NCBI GenBank assembly: GCA_905215385.1
Contig: CAJMPY010000002.1
Location: 62,001 to 126,000 of the forward strand
Source of the DNA: an uncultured bacterium
Lineage (GTDB): Bacteria; Actinomycetota; Coriobacteriia; Coriobacteriales; Coriobacteriaceae
Reading direction: 5' to 3'
DNA length: 64,000 bases
Positions 46,612 to 55,094 of this stretch are shown here, piece after piece. The position numbers and the translations under genes are program-made. Within the stretch, counting starts at the first letter, position 1. The number at the start of each line of letters is the position of its first letter. The notes below the pieces were generated by a model. The model was not told where the DNA came from, searched no databases, and worked only from the letters and a program-made list of their open reading frames with translations.

Positions 46612-47574
46612 CTAGTCCACAATAACGAGAAACGTTGTATAGAGACCCAAGTGAAGTCTGTCGCTGTTTTCGATTTCCACCGGGGGATAGACTTTGCCGG
46701 GCTCTCGTTGGTCGCGGGGCGGCTCGATTACGATATCGCCGTCGCCTGCACCCGATTCGAGCACCGTGCCGTTGGTCGATCCAAGGCCCTGGGCGTACCA
46801 GTGCCCACCCTCGAGCCAAATGCGGAGATGCTCGCGCGATGCGTCGGCGCCCACATTGGTGATGCTGGGCGAGGTTTTGGGCAAAGAACCAATCACGGTG
46901 CCGCGCGGATCGCGTGTGAGGGGATGGATTTGCATGTCGACGCAGTTGTCGGCATGTGTCCTGAGCAGACCGAGGTTGGGGGCGACGGCGCGCGGCTGCT
47001 CCAGGCTGCCCATAAAGCCACGTCCGACGGTAGTTTCGGTGGTGCCAAAGTGCCCGCCCGTCTTGCTGTCGCAAAAGCGCTCGACGGTGGCCACGCCCTG
47101 AACGGGATCGGCGAGCGCCCCCGTTGCCACAAAGAGCATAAGGTAAAGCGTGCTTTTCTCGCGCACGGCATTGCCGTCAAAGTTGTCGATGCGATTGAGG
47201 GCATTTGCATATAGGCGGCTGTCCAGCTTGTAGCTGGCGAGAGCCGACATCATTTCGTTGGCGGCCGGACCGCGATAGTGCTCGGCGATTGCCCGATAGG
47301 CGGACTCGCCGCCGCCGAGCTTGCTGCAGATTGCCGAGGAAAGGTTGAGCGTGGTGACGGTAAAGTCGCTGTAGATGGAGGGCGCGCACTGGTCAGGCTT
47401 GCGATGGACGATGTAACGGGTGAGATACGAGCGGTTGGAAGAGCATTTCTCGAGCAGGGTACTGCCGAGATAAGAGTTTCCATTGATGAGCATTCGGGCG
47501 ATCTCGAGATGTTTAAGACCGCCGAACGAGCGAATATCGTTATAGAGGACCGAGCAAGGCGTCTCTGCTGCCAC
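46612..47574 (-). CDS. FHA-domain protein
   Basis: A 320-residue soluble protein. The C-terminal FHA domain (about residues 215-318) keeps the phospho-Thr binding pattern: GTVIGSLPKTSPSITNVGAD, then SREHLRIWLEGGHWYAQGLG and STNGTVL. The first 180 residues are helical and unrecognised. The start chosen is GTG 47574 because AAAGGAGGT lies 5 nt before it; a longer frame from 47604 would include that site. It precedes the kinase gene and probably forms a signalling pair with it. Confidence 0.85.
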   Translation of the reverse strand: MAAETPCSVLYNDIRSFGGLKHLEIARMLINGNSYLGSTLLEKCSSNRSYLTRYIVHRKPDQCAPSIYSDFTVTTLNLSSAICSKLGGGESAYRAIAEHYRGPAANEMMSALASYKLDSRLYANALNRIDNFDGNAVREKSTLYLMLFVATGALADPVQGVATVERFCDSKTGGHFGTTETTVGRGFMGSLEQPRAVAPNLGLLRTHADNCVDMQIHPLTRDPRGTVIGSLPKTSPSITNVGADASREHLRIWLEGGHWYAQGLGSTNGTVLESGAGDGDIVIEPPRDQREPGKVYPPVEIENSDRLHLGLYTTFLVIVD

Positions 47575-47753
47575 GGATACCTCCTTTGATTGCTTCCTAG
47601 CCAATATGGCGATAGGAATTAATGGCCCCCGGTGGGCGACGTATTAAATGGCTGCGCAATATATAGCGTAACCAAAGCAACATTATAGGCCACATGTTCG
47701 AAATTGCAGGAAGCCTGAGAGATTTGGTTTGGACTGGACGGAAATCCCCCTCT

Positions 47754-47811
47754 GTCTTGATCTATAACAATTAGGACCCGGTTTTGCCCTGCATCTGTTA
47801 CAGATTGAGAC
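47754..47811. repeat. Array F: single palindromic unit
   Basis: Arms GTCTTGATCTATAAC and GTTACAGATTGAGAC around a 28-nt loop (one longer than all others). It lies between the divergent FHA and helicase genes. Of the remaining gap, 47878-47883 (TATACT) could be a -10 box for the helicase, giving a leader of nearly 200 nt. Confidence 0.85.
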
Positions 47812-48082
47812 AATCGGCCAGGCCCACCTCGTCCGCCCCGTCATCTGTGGTTTACGTGGGGGCATACGGAGTGCGGGTATACTAACCGGCGGCGAATCTG
47901 CTCCATCGCTTAGAGCTGCTGCGTCTGGACGGCGCGTGATAGGGCTGCCAAAGCGATCGCCAGCGTGCTGAGCAACGTCCTCTCTGTGCGCACCCGTTTT
48001 TGTATGTATTAGCGCACTACCAAGCACGCCCGCGCGGCAGCATGCCGTGCCCATAGCGCGTGCAGATAAGGAACAACAACAT

Positions 48083-50326
48083 ATGCGTAATTCTGTATCT
48101 GACGTCACCGACGCCGAGATTCTGGACGAGACCCGCGAGGCCATGACCCAGGCTGCCTTCGATGCCGCCGATCAGGCCAATGCTGCCCAGGCCGTCGAGT
48201 CCGCTACCGAGAGCCTGCCCGCCTTTGACGAGCTGGGGCTTTCCGACGAGATGCTTCGTGCTATCGAGAACCTGGGCTACACGGCGCCGACGCCCGTGCA
48301 GGCCGGCTCGATCCCCGTGGTGCTTGAGGGTCGCGACCTGCTTGCCGCCGCTCAAACCGGCACCGGCAAGACGGCCGCCTTCTTGCTGCCGACCATGAAC
48401 AATCTGGAGCACATCGCTCCGCCCAAGCCCGTGCGCGAGCGCGGCGGCCGCAACCGTCGTCGCGGCGCCAAGAAGCCCGAAGGCAACGGCCGTGGCCCCG
48501 TGATGCTCGTCATCACCCCTACGCGCGAGCTTGCCCAGCAGATCGACGAGGTCGCGAGCAAGATCGCCGACGTCACCGGCCATGTCGCCGTGACCGTCGT
48601 GGGTGGCGTGAGCTACAAGCCGCAGACCGCGGCACTCAAGTACGGCTGCGATATCCTGGTCGCCACGCCGGGCCGTCTGGTCGACCTGATCGAGCAGGGC
48701 GCCTGCCATCTGGACGAGGTTAAGGTCTTGGTGCTCGACGAGGCCGATCGCATGCTCGACATGGGCTTTTTGCCCGCCGTTCGCCGCATTGTGCGCGAGA
48801 CGCCGGCCGAGCGTCAGACGCTGCTGTTCTCGGCGACTCTCGACGAGGAGGCCGTGGGCGAGATCACCGATCTGGTGAGCGACCCGGCCCGCGTGGAGAT
48901 CGCGCCCGCCACGTCGACCGCCGACACCGTCGATCAGTTTGTGTTCCCGGTGTCCATCGAGGCCAAGAACAACCTGCTGCCCGAGTTCCTCAAAAAGGAA
49001 GGCCCGGAGCGCACTATCGTCTTTATGCGCACCAAGCACCGCGCCGACAGCTGCTGCCGTCGCCTTGAGCGCAAAGGCATCAAGGCCGCCGCGATTCACG
49101 GCAACCGCAGCCAGGCCCAGCGCGAGCGCGCGCTTTCTGCCTTCCGCGACGGCACCGTCGACGTGCTGGTGGCAACCGATGTTCTCGCCCGCGGCATCGA
49201 CATTAGCGACGTGCGCTACGTCGTGAACTTCGACGTGCCGGCCGAGCCGACCGACTATATCCACCGCATTGGCCGTACGGGCCGCGCCGGCGAGCTGGGC
49301 TGGGCCATTACGTTTGTGACCGAGCAGGACGTCGACGAGTTCTACGAGATTGAGAAGCTCATGGACAAGACGGCCGACATCTACGAAGCCGGCGAACTGC
49401 ATGTGGGTCCCAACCCGCCCGCCGTCGATCCCGAGCGCGATCCTGCCGCCTTTAAGGTGAAGAAGAAGACCAAGCGCGGCAAGTCCAAGAGCAAGAAGAA
49501 GCTTGAGCAGGCGCGTCGCGACGGCAAGCGTAACGGCGACGATTACGGCGACGTGGCTGGTCGTTCCAACCGCGGTCGCGACGAGCGTCGTGGCGACGGC
49601 GAGCGCCCGAGCCGTCCCAAGCGCGGCGGCAAGACCCGCGTGCGCGAGGGCGTTCAGGCTCGCGTGGACGAGGCTGTTGAGAGCGTGGCTCGCGAGGCGG
49701 CTGCCGAGGAGCGCGCTGGTGCTGTTGAGCAGGGCCCGCGCGGCAACCGTGCCGAGCGTCGTGCCAAGCAGTTCCAGGGCGAGGCACATCGTCGTCGCCG
49801 CGAGGACGAGGACCGCGGCGGTCGTCGCCGTGTTGAGCGCGAGGACGAGGGCCGTGGTTCGCGCGGCGGCAAGCGCGGTGCGGGCGACCGCCGTCGTTCC
49901 GGTCGTGATGATGAGCGCAGTGGCCGTGATGAGCGTCGCGGCGGCGAGGGTCGCGGTGAGCGAGGCGCCCGTGGCGGTGAGTCCCGCGGCGGCAAGCGCT
50001 TTGAAGAGCGCGGTAGCCGCGGCGGCGAGCGTCGCGAGGGTGCTCGCAGCAATGGCGGCCGCGGCGGCGCTGGTCGTTCTAACGAGTCGCGCGATCGTCG
50101 TGACCCGCGTGCCAGCCGCGATCGTCGCGATGACTGGCGCAACTACGACGATACCCGCGAAGAGCGTCGCGGCGGCTATCGTGGTGGTCGTGGCGGCAAC
50201 CAGGCCGGCTCCCGTGGCGGCCGTGCCGGCGGTCGCGATAACCGTGGCAGCTACGGCAACAGCCGTGGCGGCAAGCGCGGCAGCAGCTCCCGCCGTCCCG
50301 GTGACGGCGGCGGCAAGCGCAAGTAA
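48083..50326 (+). CDS. DEAD-box RNA helicase with long Arg/Gly/Asp-rich tail
   Basis: A 747-residue ATP-dependent RNA helicase. After an acidic 45-residue start come Q-motif (FDELGLSDEMLRAIENLGY, GYTAPTPVQ), Walker A AAQTGTGKT, PTRELA, DEAD in LVLDEADRMLDMGF, SAT, and motif VI HRIGRTGRAG. From about residue 460 the chain is low-complexity: a Lys-rich block then about 270 residues of RGG/RDD repeats, suited to RNA binding and phase separation. The start ATG 48083 follows TAAGGAAC. A long leader suggests cold-shock-like regulation. Cellular role: ribosome assembly or mRNA turnover. Confidence 0.94.
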   Translation: MRNSVSDVTDAEILDETREAMTQAAFDAADQANAAQAVESATESLPAFDELGLSDEMLRAIENLGYTAPTPVQAGSIPVVLEGRDLLAAAQTGTGKTAAFLLPTMNNLEHIAPPKPVRERGGRNRRRGAKKPEGNGRGPVMLVITPTRELAQQIDEVASKIADVTGHVAVTVVGGVSYKPQTAALKYGCDILVATPGRLVDLIEQGACHLDEVKVLVLDEADRMLDMGFLPAVRRIVRETPAERQTLLFSATLDEEAVGEITDLVSDPARVEIAPATSTADTVDQFVFPVSIEAKNNLLPEFLKKEGPERTIVFMRTKHRADSCCRRLERKGIKAAAIHGNRSQAQRERALSAFRDGTVDVLVATDVLARGIDISDVRYVVNFDVPAEPTDYIHRIGRTGRAGELGWAITFVTEQDVDEFYEIEKLMDKTADIYEAGELHVGPNPPAVDPERDPAAFKVKKKTKRGKSKSKKKLEQARRDGKRNGDDYGDVAGRSNRGRDERRGDGERPSRPKRGGKTRVREGVQARVDEAVESVAREAAAEERAGAVEQGPRGNRAERRAKQFQGEAHRRRREDEDRGGRRRVEREDEGRGSRGGKRGAGDRRRSGRDDERSGRDERRGGEGRGERGARGGESRGGKRFEERGSRGGERREGARSNGGRGGAGRSNESRDRRDPRASRDRRDDWRNYDDTREERRGGYRGGRGGNQAGSRGGRAGGRDNRGSYGNSRGGKRGSSSRRPGDGGGKRK

Positions 50327-50359
50327 CATACGCGTCGCGCGCTAGAGCGAGGCGAACTA

Positions 50360-50394
50360 AGGGCCCCGAGCAACTACGCTCGGGGCCCTTTTTG
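50360..50394 (+). terminator. Helicase terminator
   Basis: Stem GGGCCCCGAG / CTCGGGGCCC with a short loop and T5. Confidence 0.92.
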
Positions 50395-50500
50395 TTTGCC
50401 GTATCCGATCGCTAGTTCAAATGTGATTTCCTCGGGAATGCATCTAGAGGATGCCGTGGGCCTGTTTCCTGCCATGCGGCAATGGGTCCCATGGGGTGCG

Positions 50501-50737
50501 CCGTGCATTTTTTGGAGTATTCTGTAGTTCGAGTTGTCTGCATATGATTCGACGTCGCCGACGGTGGTCTTCGGATATCCCTAGCGAGCGTTTTGAGCCA
50601 GATTTCGCCGTTTTCCGGAGCAGGGACGCGTTATTCTCGCTATGTCGGAACCCTAAATGACGCAGCGCCCTACAGTTTTGCCCGCCCGCGGCGGTGCTGG
50701 CGCGGTCACGTTGCAGAATACTCCGTTTTTTGCACGG
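50501..50737. mobile_element. 237-bp segment bounded by 24-bp terminal inverted repeats (MITE-like)
   Basis: The left end reads CCGTGCA, T6, then GGAGTATTCTG; the right end is the inverted CAGAATACTCC, then a six-T block, then TGCACGG. Thus 7 bp plus 11 bp match exactly around a non-matching homopolymer. No coding frame of substance lies inside, and no target-site duplication is obvious. The rest of 50395-50947 shows no gene; a weaker repeat CGTAGGGT ... ACCCTACG spans 50829-50879, and TATACT at 50885 may serve the next gene. Confidence 0.5.
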
Positions 50738-50947
50738 GCCAGGATGGGGTACCTCAGGAGAACACGGCGGTATCCCGTAAATATATACAATCTGTACCGT
50801 AATTTATACAAAACGAAGAGGCAGACAGCGTAGGGTGGGTGCATTAGGGTGCTTGGTGCATTAAAACGGGGACCCTACGTGCCGTATACTCTGGCTGGAT
50901 GTGAAAACGGCTTGACGCGTTGCCAGGCGTAGGGGGAGGGTGTCTAG

Positions 50948-51709
50948 ATGAGCGTATTCGAAATTGTGTTTAGTCCGACGGGCGGAACGCGGAAGGTGTC
51001 TGGCCTTGTGGCCGGGGCGCTGGACAAGAATACCGTTACCGTCGATTTGACCGATAGCGGGCTAGATTTCAGCGCTGTCTCGATGACTGAGGACGACGCG
51101 GCCGTAATCTCAGCGCCGGCGTATGCCGGTAGAATCCCGGCTGTGGTGACTGACCGGTTGGGTATGGTGTGCGGCAACGGGGCTCGGACTGTTTTGGTTT
51201 GTGTATACGGAAACCGCGCGTTTGAGGACACGCTCGTAGAGCTGGAGGACGTTGCGATGCGCGCCGGATTTAGGGTGGTTGCAGCTGTTTCTGCTATTGC
51301 TGAGCATTCCGTTGCTCGTCAGTTTGCTGCTGGGCGACCGGATGCGCAGGATGCGGCGCAGCTCGCAGAGTTTGCGCAGCAAATTCAGCAAAAGCTGTTG
51401 GCTGAGGATGCATCCGAGCCCTCTATTCCCGGCAATCGTCCTTATAAACAAGCTGGAGGTCATCGCATGGCACCCGAGGCAACAGAGGATTGCGTCTCCT
51501 GCGGTGCATGCGCCGCGGCGTGCCCCGTTTGTGCTATCGACAAGGGCGACCCCAAGCGAGCAACTGGCGAGGCGTGCATCTCCTGCATGCGCTGCATCGC
51601 CGTATGTCCGCGAGGCGCTCGCAAGCTTGATCCCAACAAGCTATCCGCTGTTTCCCAGATGCTGAGCAAGGTTTGCGTCGTGCGGAAGGAATGCGAGCTC
51701 TTCATCTAG
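50948..51709 (+). CDS. Flavodoxin-ferredoxin fusion (EFR1-type)
   Basis: A 253-residue electron-transfer protein. The N-terminal flavodoxin-like domain has the FMN phosphate loop FSPTGGTRKV and the later SAPAYAGRIPAVV and CVYGNRAFEDTL. The C-terminal part carries two 4Fe-4S ferredoxin motifs, DCVSCGACAAACPVCAI and ACISCMRCIAVCPRGA. Such fusions are common in anaerobes, usually as flavodoxin-type Fe-S flavoproteins without a known partner. The start codon is the ATG 3 nt after a TAG, behind GGGGGAGG. Confidence 0.9.
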   Translation: MSVFEIVFSPTGGTRKVSGLVAGALDKNTVTVDLTDSGLDFSAVSMTEDDAAVISAPAYAGRIPAVVTDRLGMVCGNGARTVLVCVYGNRAFEDTLVELEDVAMRAGFRVVAAVSAIAEHSVARQFAAGRPDAQDAAQLAEFAQQIQQKLLAEDASEPSIPGNRPYKQAGGHRMAPEATEDCVSCGACAAACPVCAIDKGDPKRATGEACISCMRCIAVCPRGARKLDPNKLSAVSQMLSKVCVVRKECELFI

Positions 51710-51778
51710 CGCATACGAAATTGCTGCAAGGAGCGCCCCTGGGTGCCGGCGGGAAAGGAACGTCCCTAAGTGCCGCCT

Positions 51779-51815
51779 AAATACCGTTTATCGGAGAAAA
51801 AATACCGTTCATCGG
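51779..51815 (+). promoter_or_regulatory. Tandem 16-bp direct repeats upstream of the EIIA promoter
   Basis: AAATACCGTTTATCGG and AAATACCGTTCATCGG are exactly 21 bp apart (two helical turns) and end 9 bp before the -35 box, the position of an activator site. The regulator is not identified. Confidence 0.55.
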
Positions 51816-51824
51816 TCATAATGG

Positions 51825-51852
51825 TTGTTCCGGCTTTGGGCTTGTCTACAAT
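51825..51852 (+). promoter_or_regulatory. Predicted promoter of the EIIA/antiterminator/EIICB locus
   Basis: TTGTTC, 16 bp, TACAAT. The leader from about 51859 to the EIIA start is about 130 nt. Confidence 0.6.
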
Positions 51853-51878
51853 AGCTCCCGTAAAAAGAAATGCGGAAG

Positions 51879-51965
51879 GTTACCGAGTCCCTCGGACGTG
51901 GGCCTAACCAAAGTCTTTGAACGGGTGTGTCTCTATGGATGCATTCGCTTGATTTTGGTTGGGCT
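51879..51965 (+). promoter_or_regulatory. Leader with two mutually exclusive hairpins
   Basis: A first hairpin pairs GGTTA with TAACC around CCGAG-TCC-CTCGG; its 3' strand CCTAACC is also the 5' strand of a second one, GCCTAACCAAA / TTTGGTTGGGC. The arrangement suits antitermination by the PRD protein encoded nearby, but the classical antiterminator RNA sequence is not recognisable and the second stem has no T run. Confidence 0.35.
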
Positions 51966-51989
51966 ATATTTATGAAGGGACATGCCACC

Positions 51990-52502
51990 ATGGGTTTCTT
52001 TTCTCGCCTGATGGGTGGCTCGGATAAGCAGACGACTGCGGCTTCCGAGTTCGAAATCCTCGCTCCCGTTTCCGGCGAGCTTGTTCATCTAGAAAATACC
52101 AATGACCCTGCTTTTAGCAGCCGTGCCGTGGGCGATGGCGTTGCCGTGGTTCCCCAAGAGGGAACGGTGCGCGCTCCTGTTTCCGGCACCGTCGCGGCGC
52201 TGTTTCCGACTGAGCACGCGCTGGGCATCATGCCCGACGACAGCTCTGCTCAGGTGATGCTGCATATCGGAATCGATACTGTTAAGCTTGAGGGCAAGGG
52301 CTTCCATGCGCTTGTTGCCCAGGGTGACCATGTCGACGCGGGCCAGCCCCTCGTCGAGGTCGATTTCGACGCGGTCCGCGCCGCCGGCTTCGATCCCACG
52401 GTCTTCGTTATCGTGTGCGAGCGCTCGGAGAACTCGACTCTTCGTGAGCATGCTTCCGGCCCTGTTGCTGTTAAAGAGCCTGTCATCTGGCTTTCCGAGT
52501 AA
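51990..52502 (+). CDS. crr: PTS EIIA, glucose family
   Basis: A 170-residue soluble phosphocarrier. LAPVSGELVHLENTNDPAFS opens it and the phosphorylated His lies in VMLHIGIDTVKLEGKGF. It passes phosphate from HPr to the EIIB domain of a permease. Both PTS permeases in this window lack an EIIA, so this protein is a candidate for both. Start ATG 51990 follows AAGGGA; in-frame upstream codons are probably leader. It begins an apparent cluster with the antiterminator (next start 18 nt on). Confidence 0.95.
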   Translation: MGFFSRLMGGSDKQTTAASEFEILAPVSGELVHLENTNDPAFSSRAVGDGVAVVPQEGTVRAPVSGTVAALFPTEHALGIMPDDSSAQVMLHIGIDTVKLEGKGFHALVAQGDHVDAGQPLVEVDFDAVRAAGFDPTVFVIVCERSENSTLREHASGPVAVKEPVIWLSE

Positions 52503-52520
52503 ATTCTTGTGGTGGGTACC

Positions 52521-53375
52521 GTGGTTATCAAGCGAGTTTTTAACAACAACGTCGCAATGGTCACTTCGGACGATGGCTCCGAGTTCATCGTCATCGGTCG
52601 AGGCCTCTGCTTTGGCCGTCATGCCGGCGATGCCATCGACGAGGCGTCGATCGAAAAGACCTACGCGTTGCAGGAGGGTACCTCCCAGGATTCTCGTACG
52701 ATTGACCGCTTGGCACATCTTGTGGAGTCCATCCCCACCGTCAACCTCGTGATTGCCGAGGACATCGTTCAGATGCTTCGTCGAGAGCTCAATGTCGACA
52801 TCAACGATAAGATCCTCATCGCTCTCGCAGACCATATCAGCCTCGCCCTCGAGCGCGAGCGCAAGGGCGTTCCGTGCGAGAACCCGCTGCTGCTCGAGAT
52901 CCAGCAGTTCTATCGCAAGGAGTATGCGCTTGCGGGCCGTGCGCTGCAGATTATCAAGGAGTATATGGGCATCCAGATGAGCGAGGAGGAGCAGGGTTTC
53001 ATTACCTTGCATATCGTCAACGCCACCATGCCGCAGCGCTCTGACCGTCTGATTGTTTCGGTCCAGCTCGTTCGCGACGTGCTTGCGATTGTTTCCGAGC
53101 GCTATGCCACGACCCTCGATGACACCTCGCTGCCTTACGAACGCTTCGTTCGTCACCTGCAGTTTTTCGCACAGCGAGCGCTCGATCCTGCGGCCGGGCA
53201 AATCAACGGAGACGCACTGTTCCGAATCGATGAAACGGCGTATCCGTGCGCATTCTCGTGCGCGGACGCCATAGCCGACCACTTGGCGTCTAACTATAAC
53301 GTTGTCGTTACCGATGCCGAGAAGAGTTATCTCGCATATCACATTGTTAACCTGCTTGGAGAACCTGGTCTCTAG
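52521..53375 (+). CDS. licT: Transcription antiterminator, LicT/BglG family
   Basis: A 284-residue RNA-binding regulator. The N-terminal CAT domain starts VIKRVFNNNVAMV, typical of LicT; two PRD domains follow (about residues 65-170 and 175-280) with conserved His in DRLAHLVESIP, LADHISLALE and LHIVNATM, phosphorylated by PTS proteins to signal sugar supply. GTG 52521 is chosen because it gives the canonical family start and has GGTGGG 4 nt before; GTGs at 52509 and 52512 are alternatives. Target is probably a leader in this locus. Confidence 0.92.
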   Translation: MVIKRVFNNNVAMVTSDDGSEFIVIGRGLCFGRHAGDAIDEASIEKTYALQEGTSQDSRTIDRLAHLVESIPTVNLVIAEDIVQMLRRELNVDINDKILIALADHISLALERERKGVPCENPLLLEIQQFYRKEYALAGRALQIIKEYMGIQMSEEEQGFITLHIVNATMPQRSDRLIVSVQLVRDVLAIVSERYATTLDDTSLPYERFVRHLQFFAQRALDPAAGQINGDALFRIDETAYPCAFSCADAIADHLASNYNVVVTDAEKSYLAYHIVNLLGEPGL

Positions 53376-53382
53376 GCATAAC

Positions 53383-53436
53383 GTGCCCACATATCGATTG
53401 ATATAAGGCAAGACTCACGGTCTTGTCCAGGGCACA
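53383..53436 (+). promoter_or_regulatory. Candidate antiterminator-target leader before EIICB
   Basis: GTGCCC ... GGGCAC encloses a smaller stem CAAGAC/GTCTTG, and the segment AAGGCAAGAC partly resembles the 3' half of ribonucleic antiterminator sites (AGGCAAAACC). No clear terminator follows. Weak evidence. Confidence 0.3.
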
Positions 53437-53474
53437 CCTATCTCAATTTGCGGAAAAGGAAGGGGAGTACCGCT

Positions 53475-55091
53475 ATGACCGCAAAAAAGAAGTTCAATTT
53501 CAAAGCGCCGTTGGAGGTGTTCGCGAAGTCGATCGTCCAGCCGATGATGTATCTCTCGGTTGCCGGCATCCTGCTCATCGTGGGCATCATTCTGACCAAC
53601 AAGACCATTTGCGCTTTGGTCCCCGTACTGGGCTCCGGTCCGTTCCAGCTTGTGGGCGCCGTTGTCTATCAGTCGCTGATGTTTATCATCAACAACCTCT
53701 CGATTCTGTTCTGCGTGGGCATCGCCGGCGCCATGGCAAAGAAGAACAAGGGCCATGCTTCGCTGATTGCCCTGATGTCGTTCTTCCTGTTCCTGCAGGC
53801 TAACAACATCGTGCTCAACGCCACCGGCTCTCTTGCCGAGGCGAGCGGCATGCTCGGCCTTACCGGAACCGGCCAGGCCACCGTTATGGGCATTCAGGTG
53901 CTCGATACCGGCGTATTTGGCGGCATCATCCTTGGTTGCATCACCGGTGTCGTGTTCAACAAGTACTCGAACAAGCAGTTCCCCATTGCCCTTTCGATGT
54001 TCTCGGGCGTTCGCTTTCCGTTCCTCATCATGATCATCATTTCCTGGATCATGGGCGCTGGCTTCTGCATCGTTTGGCCTCCGGTTCAGGGTGCCATCTC
54101 CTCCGTTGCCGGCATCATTAAGGAGTCGGGCAACATCGGTCTGTTTATCTACGGCATGCTCAACAAGCTGCTCGTTCCTACCGGTCTGCACCACCTCATC
54201 TACACCCCGTTCCAGTTCTCCGATGTGGGCGGCACCCTTACGCTGGGTGGTCAGGTTATCGCCGGTGCCTATCCCATCCGTGTCGCCGAGATGGCAATGA
54301 CGGGCCAGCCCTTCTCCGATAGCACCTACTTCAACAGCTACACCTTCAACAACCTGTGGCCCTACATCGGTATCGGTCTCGCCTTTATCTTCACCGCTTA
54401 CAAGCAGAACAAGGACAAGACCAAGGCTGTCATCATCCCGCTGATCATCACCGCCGTGCTTTCCTGCGTGACCGAGCCCATGGACTTCCTCTTTGTCTTT
54501 GCCGCTCCCGTGCTCTTTGTCGTTCACTCGGTTCTTTCCGGCATCTTCCTGGTCCTGCTCAAGGTCCTCTCCGTGCCCGCTTCGACTGCAGGCGGCATCA
54601 TCAACATCGTGGTTTCCAACCTGGTTCTTGGTGTCGATAAGACCAACTGGCCGGTTATGTTGGTGCTTGGAGTTCTCAACGCCGCTCTGTACTTCTTCCT
54701 CTTCACCTTCCTTATTAAGAAGCTCAACCTCCACACGCCTGGTCGCGAGGAGGAGTCCGAGCTCGCCGAGTCCGTTGCCGAGGGCGAGGCCGCCGCGTCT
54801 GTCGCGGTGAAGCAGGGCGCTGTTGCCGCGGCTCCCGCAGAGGGCGTCGATGCGGGCATTGCCGACCTGGTCGCAGGTCTTGGCGGCAAGGACAACATCG
54901 AGGAGCTCGAGAACTGCTTTACGCGTCTCCGCGTGAACGTTAAGAACCCGGACCTCATCGATGAGGACCTCATCAACCACGTGCCCAACAGCGGCATCAA
55001 CCGCAACGGCAACAACATTCAGATCATCTTTGGCATGAAAGTCGCCGAGATGCGTGACAAGGTCGAAAACGCAATTGAGAAGGAGCAGTAA
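53475..55091 (+). CDS. PTS EIICB, alpha-glucoside/maltose type
   Basis: A 538-residue permease. The EIIC domain (about 10-430, about ten helices; the conserved region GLHHLIYTPF and CVTEPMDFLFVFAAPVL) is of the glucose/maltose family; an Ala/Glu linker then leads to an EIIB domain with the active Cys in ENCFTRLRVNV. No EIIA domain. Together with the following GH4 enzyme it most likely imports and phosphorylates an alpha-glucoside such as maltose. Start ATG 53475 follows AAGGGGAG. The next gene starts 3 nt later. Confidence 0.93.
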   Translation: MTAKKKFNFKAPLEVFAKSIVQPMMYLSVAGILLIVGIILTNKTICALVPVLGSGPFQLVGAVVYQSLMFIINNLSILFCVGIAGAMAKKNKGHASLIALMSFFLFLQANNIVLNATGSLAEASGMLGLTGTGQATVMGIQVLDTGVFGGIILGCITGVVFNKYSNKQFPIALSMFSGVRFPFLIMIIISWIMGAGFCIVWPPVQGAISSVAGIIKESGNIGLFIYGMLNKLLVPTGLHHLIYTPFQFSDVGGTLTLGGQVIAGAYPIRVAEMAMTGQPFSDSTYFNSYTFNNLWPYIGIGLAFIFTAYKQNKDKTKAVIIPLIITAVLSCVTEPMDFLFVFAAPVLFVVHSVLSGIFLVLLKVLSVPASTAGGIINIVVSNLVLGVDKTNWPVMLVLGVLNAALYFFLFTFLIKKLNLHTPGREEESELAESVAEGEAAASVAVKQGAVAAAPAEGVDAGIADLVAGLGGKDNIEELENCFTRLRVNVKNPDLIDEDLINHVPNSGINRNGNNIQIIFGMKVAEMRDKVENAIEKEQ

Positions 55092-55094
55092 ACA

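Noticed and set aside
50451..50660. Short open frames between the helicase and the flavodoxin-ferredoxin gene
   Set aside because: No ribosome binding sites, and they run across the inverted-repeat element.
51903..51965. Classical LicT/BglG antiterminator RNA site before EIIA
   Set aside because: The consensus GGATTGTTACTG ... GCAGGCAAAACC is not present; only a general hairpin pair is seen.
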